NCBI RefSeq assembly: GCF_023278565.1
Contig: NC_064673.1
Location: forward strand, 4,081,445-4,145,444
DNA from: Colletotrichum lupini
Taxonomy: Eukaryota; Ascomycota; Sordariomycetes; Glomerellales; Glomerellaceae
Length of the DNA stretch: 64,000 bases
Direction of reading: 5' to 3'
Part shown: positions 22,225 to 33,129 of the stretch, in pieces
Layout of the letters: each line of letters starts with the position of its first letter
How positions within the stretch are numbered: position 1 is the first letter of the stretch
Program-made: the position numbers and the translations under genes
The notes under the pieces: model-generated
Told to the model about the DNA's origin: nothing
The model's input: the letters and a program-made list of their open reading frames with translations, nothing else
Database searches by the model: none

Positions 22225-23979
22225 TCAGTCATCCTCCCAGCCGCATCCATCGTCATCCACCTCGACCTTGGTGCCAAGAGCCTCCCTGCCTTGGCGAATC
22301 ATCTCCTTGAGCCTCTGGTTGAAATCATTAATCCTCGCATCGGTGTCATGTTCATCTTTGATTCGTCTGGCTGCCAACTTCTTGGCTTCCACGTCGAGCC
22401 GAGGGCTCGCGCGGATGGAGTCCACCCCGAATTCCTTGAGTTTACCGCGAGGTGATGCTGCTGAGGCACTGCTATTGGAGCGGCGATGCGAGCGTATAGG
22501 TGGGCTCATTAAAGATTGTGCCGGTGACGGAATGGCACTCTGACGCCGGGCCGAGACGGTCGTCTTCGCGAACGGGTTCGGGCTCGAGCCGGCAGACTGC
22601 ATTGGAAGTGGGATTCGGCTCGGCGAGGGCCCGGTCAAGGTCCTCGGCGGCTCCGGAGACCTCACACTAGCGAAGCTTGCTGGTTCCTGATATGACAGTG
22701 GTGCGGTGTCCGGAGCATTGCATTCGTGGCTAGCCGTAGATTGGCGGCGGTTGTGGATCGGGATCGAGCTGAGACGAGGCTTGGGAACACTAATCCTCCG
22801 GCCTGTGACTAGGGAAGGGCGCATGTTGCGGGATGCTGGTCGCATCGATGCCCTCGAAACTGGCCTATTGCCTGGCGCTGACTCGTCCACCACAACCCAG
22901 TTTCGCAACTCATCATGATTCCAAGCACTCGTCTGTCGGCGTTTTACGGCGGGTCGCGAAGGTGTGGCCTCGACCTCGACCCTAACCTCGGGTTCGGGGT
23001 TCAGGGCTTGGTCTGGCTCCCGGGCATACGATGTGAAGAGGGGCTGAGGGAAACCTCCGGGCGGCGTGGTATCTCCAACGGGGGTATCCAAGTTTTGGGG
23101 ACTTTGCTGTTGTCTCCATTCGTATTTTTCGTTGAACTTCTCGGATGGTTCTAGCTGGGGCGCAGACAAAGCTGATGTAGCAGCTGAAGAGGGACGGATG
23201 CTCTGGCCATCAATGGTATAAGCCTTGCCACCCCCAGCAGAGAAGCCAATGAAGGCCCCAGCCTTGCAGAATTCCCAGACTTTGCCCACGACCCCACCAA
23301 TAGTGTTGAACGCAAAGCGACTCCAGCCGCCGGCGACTGGATGGCTAGGCTGGACCAGTACAGTCGGCTGGCCTGGAATAGGCGATTCCATCTCTTCGTG
23401 TGGTCGTTTTGATCCCAAGGCTCTTCGATAATCGCCGTCTGAGTACATGCTCTCATCCAAGTTACCGTTGTCGTAAGGCGTGTTGACGCCGGCACCAGGT
23501 GTCTCGAGCTGGCCAGCCAGCGTGTATCGGGCTTCTCGGATCGGTAAAGGTGTCTCGTGTTTAGGGAGTTCGCTCGAGCTGTCTAGATTCATGTTGCCAT
23601 CGTTCCATTCATTCAACGGAGTAGCTTCGCGGGAGGCATTGTTGCGCCGTTTCCTTTTTGCCTGAGCTGAAGGTGTATTTGCTTCGGCGTGGTAGCTATT
23701 TGCTCTGGCGAAACAGTAGGAAGAACCGGCGGAGGGGGAAGTGGGTGGTCGGAAGACGCCAGGGTGAACTCCGGCGGGTTGTGCGTCAAAGTAGGTACCG
23801 GGCATTCGGTACTGGGATGTGAAGGCCATGGTGCAGGTCGGTACAGGCGTCGGAGGCCAGGACGACGGAACAGGGGATCTCGAAGGGCTCACGGGTGAGG
23901 CAGGGTAAGGAGTTGCGGGAACCACGGCAAGGGGTCGGGCGGAAGCGGTGACTGTTGTGGTGTTTGTGTGGTGATTCAC
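22225..23979 (-). CDS. Disordered Ser/Pro-rich protein, probably nuclear, conserved-type C-terminus
   Basis: Single uninterrupted frame of 584 aa, start ATG at 23979. Residues 1-100 are Pro/Ser/Thr-rich. A basic cluster KRKRR at 108-112 is a candidate nuclear localisation signal. A compact hydrophobic block lies at 217-254 (GGWSRFAFNTIGGVVGKVWE and following), the only part likely to fold besides the C-terminus. The middle is full of Ser-Pro/Thr-Pro and R-x-x-S sites, suggesting heavy phosphorylation. The last ~60 residues (AKKLAARRIKDEH onward) form a charged helix ending in an acidic tail with GCGWEDD. I do not recognise a named family. The long open frame, coding-like composition and structured islands support a real gene. 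Confidence 0.75.
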   Translation of the reverse strand: MNHHTNTTTVTASARPLAVVPATPYPASPVSPSRSPVPSSWPPTPVPTCTMAFTSQYRMPGTYFDAQPAGVHPGVFRPPTSPSAGSSYCFARANSYHAEANTPSAQAKRKRRNNASREATPLNEWNDGNMNLDSSSELPKHETPLPIREARYTLAGQLETPGAGVNTPYDNGNLDESMYSDGDYRRALGSKRPHEEMESPIPGQPTVLVQPSHPVAGGWSRFAFNTIGGVVGKVWEFCKAGAFIGFSAGGGKAYTIDGQSIRPSSAATSALSAPQLEPSEKFNEKYEWRQQQSPQNLDTPVGDTTPPGGFPQPLFTSYAREPDQALNPEPEVRVEVEATPSRPAVKRRQTSAWNHDELRNWVVVDESAPGNRPVSRASMRPASRNMRPSLVTGRRISVPKPRLSSIPIHNRRQSTASHECNAPDTAPLSYQEPASFASVRSPEPPRTLTGPSPSRIPLPMQSAGSSPNPFAKTTVSARRQSAIPSPAQSLMSPPIRSHRRSNSSASAASPRGKLKEFGVDSIRASPRLDVEAKKLAARRIKDEHDTDARINDFNQRLKEMIRQGREALGTKVEVDDDGCGWEDD

Positions 23980-25598
23980 AATGTCGCAAAGCCTAAACGA
24001 AAGCTCATGATCGATCCGGAAGCTAAATCCCAGGCCTGAGTCTCGGGTGTCGGGTGGTGTGCAGAAGACGAGTCGTGGTGCGCTGGCTCGTTGGTTGTTC
24101 GTCGTGCAACAGGCCGTGCGATGGCTGGCAGCAGGCGAGCGCTGTCAGATGGGGGAAGGAAGCGCTCGAAGATGAAGCGAAGAAGGATTCCCGTGTTGAC
24201 AATGCGCGCGTGCTTACTCGGCCTATGCGTTGATGTGTCGGCAGGCAGCTGTGGTCGGGTTGGAGAAGAGCGGCGCGGTCAAGTTGTTTTTTGGGGGGGT
24301 CCCTGGGGCGAAATAGGTTGGGTGACCTGGAAAGTAGCAAGGAACAGCTATGGGCAACCAACAAGCTCGGTCCTGGCGTTGGGGAGAGCTTCGAGTGCCG
24401 GCAACAGCCGTTGATGATGAGTGTCTTGATTGGATGTCGAGCGTGTGTCGGTTGGTTGGTCTAGACCCTGAGAAAAAGTGACGGCGCTCAGGGTGACGTC
24501 GAGTTTGTCATGCGCTTCTTTGGAAGAACGCAAGGGAAAGGAAGGTATCAAGGGAATAGGTAGGTACCGAAAGTCTGGAGATGTGCTGTATAAGGTAGGA
24601 ATGGTTAGCCTGTACTTGTAGGTACGGATACTCCGTATCGGAATAAAAACCAACGTCGATCGATGCAGATGGTAAAAAGAAAAGAAGACGCGATGAAGGG
24701 AAGGCACACCGACAGCACAATAATTGTACGGAGTACGGAGTATCGGCCTGAATGTATGCGTATCCGCCGCCAGTCCCTGAATCAAACGTCGACACTAAAA
24801 CTCAGACGAGGCGAAGAGGGATGGGAGGTTGGCAAGGAAGGATGTTGGGCAAGGGGGCTTATGGAGGTGCACCCGTTTTTTCTTTCTTGATACAGTGAGC
24901 CTAACAGTATAGCTGCATATCGTGTCATCTTGTTCCGTTCGCTTTGCCTTTCCGCACCACCCGGTGATGCACGTCTGTCAGTGTCAAGCTGACATTAAAA
25001 TTAATATTTCTCAGGGTCTCGCGACGGCTCCTTCAAGGTTCCCTGCACTGTACCTTTCCCCCGGAAAATCCCAGGGGAGGGAAAAAGCCAGCCTCTTTTT
25101 TTTTTTTTTTTTTGGTTAAGCGAAAGGACTTGTAGCTGTCTCAAAGAAGGAAGGCGCCATCGGTTGCTGGGGTGGTTGATCATCTGGAGGTCCAAGCGCG
25201 TGGCTCAGCAAGAATGTAAACAGAGGGGCAGCACAACGGGGCGGTGACCCAGGGCCTGCCGTCGGTATCGGGAAGTACTCACACCCGGGAACCTCACGCG
25301 TGACGCGCATACTCCCTAATTCATATTGATAAAATCATCATCGTTGGCCTAGCTTTTCTCTAAGATCTAGGTATTATCTATCATATGCTACATGCAACAC
25401 CATGTAATGCAAGCAACTTGTGCCAGGACCCGTAACTCGATTTTCCCTCCGCGATTTCAGAGTCTGACCTTCGCAACGTAATGGCGTCTAGGTTCAGGGT
25501 GGCCAACACCGCTGGCAGGTTTCACAGTCCCACGTATCTGTACTCAAGTACGGAACCACTGTGCATAGCGCTCATCAATCATCTATTCGGCGCGTGCA
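23980..25598. other. Intergenic, promoter and long leader of the 584-aa protein gene
   Basis: 1.6 kb upstream of the reverse-strand gene and downstream of the next one. It has many short antiparallel frames but no family match. It includes several copies of the nonamer TACGGAGTA or its variants (about 24600-24740) and an 18-T run at 25096-25113. No RNA gene was recognised. Confidence 0.5.
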
Positions 25599-26553
25599 TC
25601 ATTTGCGCTCGTAGTAATCATCTTGCTGCTGTCGCCGGTCTTCCTGGACGCCGCCTTCGATACCATCCTCGCCGTGGACGTGCTGCTGGGTGCCCCAGAA
25701 ATGTTCGCGCTCCTTGAGCAGAGCGTCCGCCCATTCCTTGGTCTCGGGTAATGTGAACTTGGTCGCGACGTATGCGAATTCGCCCAAGTCAAGCTTGCCC
25801 TGGCCGCGCTTCTCATACTCCATCATCTGGAGAAGCAGCTCCATCTTGTCCAGATCGTGTACGTAGTGGCTGTTGAGGGTCTGGGAGTCCTCGTACTCTT
25901 GCCAGATCTCGCGAATCTCGGCACCTGGGATACCGCCGTAGACACTGCCAAGAAGGTTCTTGGTAATAAAGTCCATCGTCTCCGCCTCACGTCTGTTCTT
26001 CTCGGGCTTCGCCACGCCATCGACGGGTGTGATGTCTCCAACCAGAGACTCGGCCATGTCGTGTATCAGGCACATCTTCATGCATCGCGCGAGATCGAGA
26101 CGGGGCGCAAGGGCAGGCGGGGCGAGCATTGATAAAAGGGACATGCGGTACATGTGGTCAGCGATGGATTCTCCTCTGTCAAGGCCCTTGCGTTAGCGAA
26201 CATCGACATCTGTATACCTTGCGATGATTTGCGACGTGGGGTACCAACCTCGCGATGCCAAAACGGCGCCAACCCTCCCGCTTGGTTGTCTTGAGGCGCT
26301 CAATCAGATGGAAGTAAGGGAGCGGTGAGCCGGCGTCCGCAGGTCCTGCAGTGCCTGGAGAGATTTCAAGAGCCTTCTCGACGGTCCATGTTCCTTCAAC
26401 TTTGGGGGTTTCGACGTGACCCAAATCTACGCAAAGGGTCAGCAAAGGATGGCAAGAGGACAGCCGCGTAGGCCCAGTGAACCTACTCTTGATGTCCACC
26501 TCGCCATTGGTGCTGGAGGCACTTTTGTTGCTGTGGGGAGCTGCGGAAGACAT
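25599..26553 (-). CDS. HD-domain protein, HDDC2/YfbR-type 5'-deoxynucleotidase
   Basis: Three exons: 26553-26487, 26426-26249 and 26175-25599, giving 273 aa. Introns are 60 and 73 nt (donors GTAGGT and GTTGGT; acceptors CGTAG and GACAG). HD-superfamily metal ligands appear in order: His in ESIADHMYRMSLL, the His-Asp doublet in CLIHDMAESLVGDITP, and Asp in HDLDKMELLLQMMEYE. The N-terminal half contains FHLIERLKTTKREGW, also typical of HDDC2. The family removes phosphate from deoxynucleoside 5'-monophosphates, and yeast has two paralogues (YBR242W, YGL101W). The last ~40 residues are Gln/Asp/Glu-rich and probably disordered. Housekeeping role inferred; cytosolic or nuclear, with no signal peptide. 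Confidence 0.9.
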
Positions 26554-27411
26554 GATTGTGAAATCGCTCGGAGATGTGAAAGGAGCTCTATTGTATGTCT
26601 GTTCTCGTTTCGCGGAGGACGATTGCGACAGAATAGCTTTCTCGTGGAGCGGGGCAAAACACGCAGAGTGCAGGGAGAGAGTTGGTGGACGAAGCAAGGC
26701 AATTATCGCGGGGTCCGTTGCTGGCGCTAAAGTGACGGACTGAGCCCAATGCAAGATGACTGGTACTGGCGTGAAAGGACAAGAAGCGAAGAGAGACCGA
26801 AGGAACAGGTCTGACTGATATCAGGAAATGGAATGCAAAAGTTGGGAAAGCGCAACGGAGGGAAACAGAGAAAAAAACAGATGGCTAAAGCGCAGAAAGG
26901 GGCCTCTCCGTTCCTGCCTGAGTTTGCTTGTCTTTCGTCTTCCAAGGAAGGGACATCCCAGCTTTGATGTCACCACCGTCACAGGCAGCTAGCTACCTAC
27001 CTACCTTACCTTACTTGTAGGTACGACTGCAAGCAACCGGCCGCCGCCTGCCTTATCCTTACCGGCTCTTTCGCACTCACAACCTGACAGACGGCAGGCG
27101 GCCCCGACCGAAATGGAAAGGAGCCAATCCGTCCACCTGCCCTTCCATGGAGCCCGGCCCCACCCACATTCTGCAACCATTCAGCGGCCCGCCATTTGCG
27201 ATCCTTCCTTGACTGGCTTCCCATCTCAAGTTTCCAGAAAGACAAACATAAATGATGCACGACATCTTAAATATGCGCAAAACCAATGCTTCGGCATCAT
27301 GCTTTACCCTGGTCGAATGCTAGCCATGCACTTCGTGTGGGCGACCGTCACTGTTATTCAAGCTGTACTGGATTACCTGTTTCTCCCAAGCTACTCAAAC
27401 TACAAATTCAC
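26554..27411. other. Intergenic between two reverse-strand genes
   Basis: 858 bp. It contains a short CTAC/CTTAC microsatellite-like patch near 26990-27020, the promoter of the HD-domain gene, and the 3' UTR of the oxidoreductase gene. No further gene is supported. Confidence 0.5.
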
Positions 27412-28482
27412 CTACAGAACATAGTCCGGAATATCAATCGTACTGTTTGCTTCCAATGCATCCTTGATTGCTTGGCAAACAATCAGTGCACCAAGACCTG
27501 CCTGCGGCGAGCAGCTAGCTGACTCTTTGCCATGGATTACACGACAGAAATGCGCAAGCTGCAGCTCAAACGGAATCCCATCTTCTACCGCCAGCTTCTC
27601 TCTCGCCATCTCCGAATGCCACGACTTATTCGTGCCCTTGTATGACCATATCGACAAGTCAGGTACGCTGAGTGATCCCTCGGAGCCAAATATCTGGTAA
27701 AAGTTCTGTCCCGTCTTGGGGATAAGAGGGTTCTCGCCTGTTCCCGCCTCAAAGTTGTAGGGTGATGGCACGTTGTCTGAGATAAGGAATGTCCCGACAA
27801 CGCCTGATTTGAATCGAATCGTGAGCGCCGCACCTTCTTCGGCTTCATGACCTCTCTGCGAAGTCGTCTTTTCCGCATGGACTCTTGTAATCGGCCCGAA
27901 GAGATGATGAAGCAGGTCGATTTCGTGGATTGCATTGATCAAGACAACTCCTCCATCTTTTCCCTGCCTCCATTCGGTGGGAGCCTCGAAGTAATCGCCC
28001 GGCTTGTAGGTGGTCCAGAGTCCGTTAATGGCTATGATCTTGCCTAGAGCTCCCGAATCGAGTACCTTTTTTGTACTGATGATGTAGGGATTGAACCGTC
28101 GATGATGGCCCACGAGTGTCTTGACCTCAGTGGTTTGGAGATGACTCAGTAGCTCGGTGCCACTCGGGATATCAGAGCTGATGGGCTTTTCGACGAGCAC
28201 ATGGACGCCTCCCGAGGAAAGCTGTTTCGAAACGGCGACGTGCGTGTGGTTTGGGGTGCAAACGATTGCAGCTTGAGGCACATGTTCCGATTGCAAAAGG
28301 TCGCTGACTGATGTGAAGTGTGCTACATTCAACTCAGCTGCTAGTTGAGCCCCAGCGGGCGCGGGATCGACCACTGCAACAAGCTCTGCATCGGGGCTCT
28401 GAACGACTGTCCTAGCATGTCTCGGACCAATCAGACCGGTGCCGATAATGGCAAAAGAGATTATGCCTTGGTGGCTCGTCAT
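27412..28482 (-). CDS. Gfo/Idh/MocA-family NAD(P)-dependent oxidoreductase
   Basis: Single exon. I prefer the ATG at 28482 (356 aa) over the in-frame ATG at 28545, because the Rossmann strand starts just after it. Residues 14-19 are GTGLIG (G-x-G-x-x-G), followed by VDPA, which has the acidic end of strand 2. CTPNHTH (75-81) and EKP (98-100) are the family's cofactor and substrate residues. HHRRFNP and NAIHEIDLLHHLFG (183-196) supply the catalytic-type His/Asp. The family oxidises or reduces sugars, inositols and similar polyols; the exact substrate is not deducible. It diverges from a secreted GH43 glycosidase across 1.77 kb, suggesting, but not proving, shared control in carbohydrate use. 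Confidence 0.9.
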   Translation of the reverse strand: MTSHQGIISFAIIGTGLIGPRHARTVVQSPDAELVAVVDPAPAGAQLAAELNVAHFTSVSDLLQSEHVPQAAIVCTPNHTHVAVSKQLSSGGVHVLVEKPISSDIPSGTELLSHLQTTEVKTLVGHHRRFNPYIISTKKVLDSGALGKIIAINGLWTTYKPGDYFEAPTEWRQGKDGGVVLINAIHEIDLLHHLFGPITRVHAEKTTSQRGHEAEEGAALTIRFKSGVVGTFLISDNVPSPYNFEAGTGENPLIPKTGQNFYQIFGSEGSLSVPDLSIWSYKGTNKSWHSEMAREKLAVEDGIPFELQLAHFCRVIHGKESASCSPQAGLGALIVCQAIKDALEANSTIDIPDYVL

Positions 28483-30251
28483 GTTTGGACAACTGGTGAT
28501 TGCTAAGGACTTCGAATATCCTACTCGCAAGTATGAAATGCGCACGATGCGAAGTCAAGTGGGCAAGGACGGAAACTTGGGTAGTGCTTCGAGTCAGAAT
28601 TCACTCAATGACCGGACGCAGGAGCCTTGCTCCACCCTAATTGTACGCTGAAATGGAGCAAACCTCAGTCTCTATATATCAGAGTCCGCGACATTGAATA
28701 TCCGGCTTGACACAAGAGCGGAACTGCGTTTACCCTGCGTCGGATATAAGTCCAGCTGAATTTCCAACTCCTGGCATACGGCAAAGATATCATGCGTGTG
28801 CGCCGAGAATGATTTCAGGCGTGCGGACAGGTGCTGGTACGAAAATCAGCTGGGCCCCATCCCCCGCATAGCGGACCTAAGCGTGGGATGGCTGAACCCC
28901 GCATTCCCTGGCCCATCGCGGGGGAGGACTTATGACAAGGCCGAAATCGGTCGTGACTCGTGATGAAGACCCAATTACCTGCTTCGATTCATCTACCAAA
29001 TGCTCTACCTGAATTCGTCACGACGGAAGTCGGCGGCTTCAATAACTTCGGACACCAACGCCGCATCCCCTTTTGGCCCCTCACATTTACCCAGCGCCGT
29101 TTTGGCAAGTTATATTCACAAATGGCTGATTCCCGTGTTAGAGGGCAAGAATAGATAGACATGATGGATGTTGTGGCTCTTTCCAGCTCAATATGTTAAG
29201 AATGAATAGTTTTAGTTTTTTAGTTTCAGGATGAAAATCTCACAAGACGTGATACTACGAATAGGGAAGTCAAAATCAAAGCGACTACCGAGAAGAGTCT
29301 GGCAAGAATAGAAGGGAAGCATGTTTCAATCGCGGGCCGTGAAAATCTTACGAGTATCAAGACAAGCACCAGAGCCTTTAACGAGGTAAGCAGCATTTGA
29401 ACCAACTGTGGGCGGAGAAGTTACTTAAGATGCGGGGTCAACGGGAAGCGCTCCAACGGGGAGAGATCACCCGGCCTGGGTCCTGTCATGAGATCAACAC
29501 TAAAATTTCCATCAGTGCCCGTCATGACCGAATGCTTTGTGACTCGAGTGACATGGTAGTGCTGTCAATGATACACTTCCTTGGGCCTTGTACGCATCGC
29601 GCGTCCCAGGATGCGCCCATACTTTCTCTCTCCCAAAGTCCTCTGATCTCCTCGAACGGTTCGGCTCGATAACATCCGAAGTTGTTAGGCAAGGTTTAGA
29701 TTTGCTGGCTTCTCAGTTCCAGCTCGTGGACGACATATTAAGGGACAAAGTTTAGGCCGATGCCTTCGAATGACATTGCCAAGCTTGGAAAGCTTACTCT
29801 GTTATCGAGAGTAAATTAGACTGTACATACAATTGGAGTCCCCCTCGCTAGTGCTCACAGTACTTCAATACTACCCCATCCCTCCATTTACCTCGTCCCG
29901 GAGGAACCAAACCAGAAAAGTAGTGTACCCCAGGGCGAGGGATGACGCACCCAACTGAAAGCACCAACCAATGTGAGGGGGAATTGTGGATCTTTGGGAG
30001 GCTCGCGCCTTGTTTACAACACAAATGGACAAGGGGTTCACTCTTCCGATGGGATGAAGGATTGCCGTAACCTGTTGCTCGGGCTTTTAAGATGCACTCG
30101 TCGCATGTCGCATTCGAAAGAGGGGCGAGCAGAGCGCCGAGGGAGAGCGGTATAAGAGGATGGCTATAATCTCCTGGAAACATGCCCATCTTCTCAGTCG
30201 ATTGTTGTCCGAAGATTCCACTGGCTCAAAGCTCCGAACCCTCTTCTCGAT
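28483..30251. other. Divergent promoter region between oxidoreductase and GH43 genes
   Basis: 1.77 kb with no supported gene. It holds the clustered CreA-type sites listed separately and presumably both promoters. Short frames in it lack any family resemblance. Confidence 0.55.
28862..28923. promoter_or_regulatory. Cluster of three CreA-type carbon-repression sites
   Basis: Matches to SYGGRG occur at 28862-28867 and 28897-28902 (as CCCCGC on the plus strand) and at 28918-28923 (GCGGGG). Three lie within 62 bp, about 400 bp upstream of the oxidoreductase start. Clustered sites are the arrangement bound by CreA/Cre1 in other filamentous fungi. The six-base motif is common, so binding is an inference. 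Confidence 0.4.
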
Positions 30252-32055
30252 ATGCGGCGCATTGCTGCTCTACTTGTGGCATCGCTGCTACCACTTGCCG
30301 TCATCGCCGACTCAGACAAGGGAGATGACCAAAGCCCCAAGTTCTACAACTCAGCTCGCCATGCAGCCGCGGACCCTCACGTCTTTTACGACTCTGAAAA
30401 GGGCCAGTACTATGCGTATTCCACCGAGGGGGCTGATGAAGGATACCACTTTGCAATTTACATTAGCCCTGACCTTTCGACATGGAGCAAACATCCTGGA
30501 GGCGTCTTAAAAGCTTGTTACGATGATCAGATGAAACAGATTTGATGGTGGTCAAGCTTGCTGGGCCCGAGATTGGTACTGGGCCCCTGAAACCTACTAC
30601 AACGAGAAAACCGGATGGTACTTTTTCATTTTCGCTGGTCGTTTACGGGAAGACCTTGCCAAAGACCATTTTCGATATTCCAAATTCGAAGAGCCTTCCA
30701 AGCTAGGAATCGCCGTCTCCCGCTCGCCTACAGGGCCTTTCAACGAGATTCGATCAGAGCCAATCGGCTACTACCCCTATGATCCGAATTATCACGACAT
30801 TAACCTGGTCATGGATGATCAGCAAATGCTGCCGCCAGAAAGTCTGGCCAAAGGTGAAGCTGCGCCAAAGGGCACATACATACCTACCATAGATCCCAAC
30901 ATTTTCTTCGATAATGACGGCCGGATTTACTTGTACACCTCACGCAATGCCTACCGAAATTGGAATTGGGACAGTACTCTGGGCAAATATGTCGAAGAAT
31001 CCAACATCATTGTGGTTGAGCTGGACCGGAAATGGTGGGATGACCCGTTTGCACGAACCATGCCTGAGATTGCGTCTTCTCAAATAAACCTAAACGCGAA
31101 CAATGCTCCCGAATTGCCGTCGAACATCACCTCCTACAACGGCACTGGCGAGATTGGAGATCCTCCCCGCAAAGACGGTTGGAAGACAGTTATCTCCTAC
31201 GGCGCTGATCCACAAGATTGGGAGAATTACCACGTGGATGATTATGTCAAGTTCAATGGCACGAAGAAGAACCGCCGCTGGTCGGAAGGTAGCACGGTTA
31301 TCACACGAAACGGCAGTGACGACAAGTCGGTTTATATGCTGACGTATAGCGCGAACAACTACGAAGCTTCCAATTACGGTGTTGGGTTTGCAACGGCAGA
31401 ATCACCGCTAGGGCCGTTCAAGAAATCGTCTAAGAACCCTGTTCTTTCCCAAAAACCCGACGGAGAGTTCCCTATCTACTCAACTGGCCACGGAAGTATC
31501 GTGGCATCACCTCCTCCAGACATCAGAATCAATTTTGGCGCGCAAGATGTCACCAGGAAAAGTTTGGATGGTACAGAGCTTTTCTATGTGCATCATGCAC
31601 GTAATGACACAACGAGGGACCGCTCTATCTTCACCACACGCATGAGCCTCAATGATTCGGCAATCTTCATTGGCTCTGACGATGCAATTAGCATGAGTCT
31701 AACACCGCTTGACCAAGCCCTCCCCAAAGACACATACCCGATCAGCTTCCAAGTTAGTTGCTCCAGAGACCGAAGCCCCGGTGCCCGGTTTGACGTTCGC
31801 GTCATGTCAAAAGCTGGGGCCTCATTTGATCTTATGGAGGGAACAAACAGAGTAGTTTCTCTTCCTGGTGCCGTTCAGGCAACCTCCATTAAACCCTCAA
31901 GACAGCGAGATGGTGGGTACGTTCTAAACTTCAACACCACGTCAGTGAGGGAGCTGGCATATCAACGACTGAGTGTCGACGGTAACTGGGCGACAGTTGA
32001 AAGCAAGGAGATCAGATGCAAAACAACGCAGCGTCGTTTTCTGAAGCAGTCATGA
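30252..32055 (+). CDS. Secreted glycoside hydrolase family 43 enzyme, one-base frameshift
   Basis: About 600 aa if one base is removed. Residues 1-19 are a signal peptide (MRRIAALLVASLLPLAVIA). GH43 markers: ADPHVFYD (catalytic-base Asp), CWARDWYWAPETYY, TYIPTIDPNIFFDNDGRIYL (pKa-modulating Asp) and RRWSEGSTV (acid Glu), within a five-bladed propeller and followed by a C-terminal beta-rich region. The family cleaves arabinose or xylose side chains from plant hemicellulose or pectin; the subfamily is not assigned. The frame shifts at the AAA of 30534-30536. With one A fewer, the protein reads DDQMNRFDGGQACWARDW without interruption. Either an assembly indel or a fresh null mutation. A 40-nt intron (30517-30556) could also join the frames, but would remove conserved residues. 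Confidence 0.85.
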
Positions 32056-32633
32056 AAAGCAACATCATGCATGAATCGAAAGATGAAGAACGCAAAGCAG
32101 CATTCATCGAGGAGGAGGCCTGAGGCCTCCGTAACTTCGAGCTAGTATTTGATCGTCAAATTTCGAAGCACCTTACAGCCGTTCAAAAATGGCGAAGGCA
32201 ATCAGAGAGATTATTGGCATAATTTTCCAAAGATAATGACGATTGATTTGCTTTTGCTCTTCGCCCTTGAAACATGTAAAACCTCATGCAATCTCAATGA
32301 CTAAGACATATCTGATAAGGTACCTGATATTGTGAGTGACGTCTCTAGGTGCGGGTCGAAATCCATACTCCCAATGCGTACTGGGGGAGGCACTCCTTGC
32401 TGAAACGGTTTGTCCCGAATTTTTATAAACTGAGTAACTATAGGATTCAAGATAAATACTCTCAGTCATTTGATGCATTGCGATATCGGGAAGAACGGGC
32501 GGGAGCAGTGTCTGGTGTCTCGTCAATCGTCATAACCCAAGTGAGGGCTCATGATGGATCTGTGATTTGAAGAAATCGCGTCAAATCTCTCTCAACAAAC
32601 AATCTGAGATCCTCAGACAGACTTGTTCCTTTT
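32056..32633. other. Convergent 3' intergenic region
   Basis: 578 bp between the GH43 gene and the reverse-strand secreted-protein gene. A short inverted GAGGCCT-type sequence lies near 32115-32130 (GAGGAGGCCTGAGGCCTCC). No gene is seen. Confidence 0.5.
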
Positions 32634-33129
32634 TTACCAATCTTTGGGCACAGCATCAATGTACAGGCTGACAGGCCCCTGGCTGGTGCAGACCGTAGAG
32701 CCCAAAGGACCCGCGTGGCAGTACGTGGGGACATCTCTGTAGCCAGAGGCGCCGCTTCTGAACTCCAAGTCAGTGGATGATATAGAAGAAGATGAAATGA
32801 ACCAGGGAAACTTACGCAACACCCCAGCGATGATAAATGCGAACACCCCAGGTGTCATAGACCCCCTTTACAAGGGCAAAGCTGTATTTGCTACTGCCGC
32901 AAGCATATTTTTCTCCAAGAAGAACCTCCCCGGTAAGCCCGCAATAGAGATTATCGGCATCATGAGCGGTGATGTGAAGGCCGACGCTGTCTACCGCTCC
33001 ATCGGGCTGGTGTCGGGTAGAGAAGTCGAGGATCAAGACATCCTCCACCGGAGGGAAACCAGCCTGGGGAGCCGGGGTAGCCACAGCGACTGACGCGAGA
33101 GCGATGAGCGTAAGAGTTGCGAAGCGCAT
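32634..33129 (-). CDS. Small secreted protein with four cysteines
   Basis: Two exons: 33129-32816 and 32757-32634. The 58-nt intron has donor GTAAGT and acceptor TTCAG; the product is 145 aa. Residues 1-17 (MRFATLTLIALASVAVA) are a signal peptide, followed by TPAPQ. The rest is beta-strand-like with Cys in LYCGL, YACGSSK, TYCHAG and TVCTSQ, enough for two disulphides. The second exon is needed for the last two Cys; without splicing the frame ends after GVA. The arrangement resembles small fungal secreted beta-barrel proteins (for example Alt a 1/AA1-like), but I cannot confirm a family. It sits convergent to the secreted GH43 enzyme. Effector or cell-wall roles are guesses. Confidence 0.8.

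Noticed and set aside
24600..24745. Repeated TACGGAGTA/TACTCCGTA words as an operator
   Set aside because: The same nonamer turns up elsewhere in the window without relation to any gene; no basis for a regulatory claim.
30517..30556. 40-nt intron as explanation of the GH43 frame break
   Set aside because: Shorter than every other intron here, lacks a clear branch site, and would delete residues that read as conserved GH43 sequence once one base is corrected.
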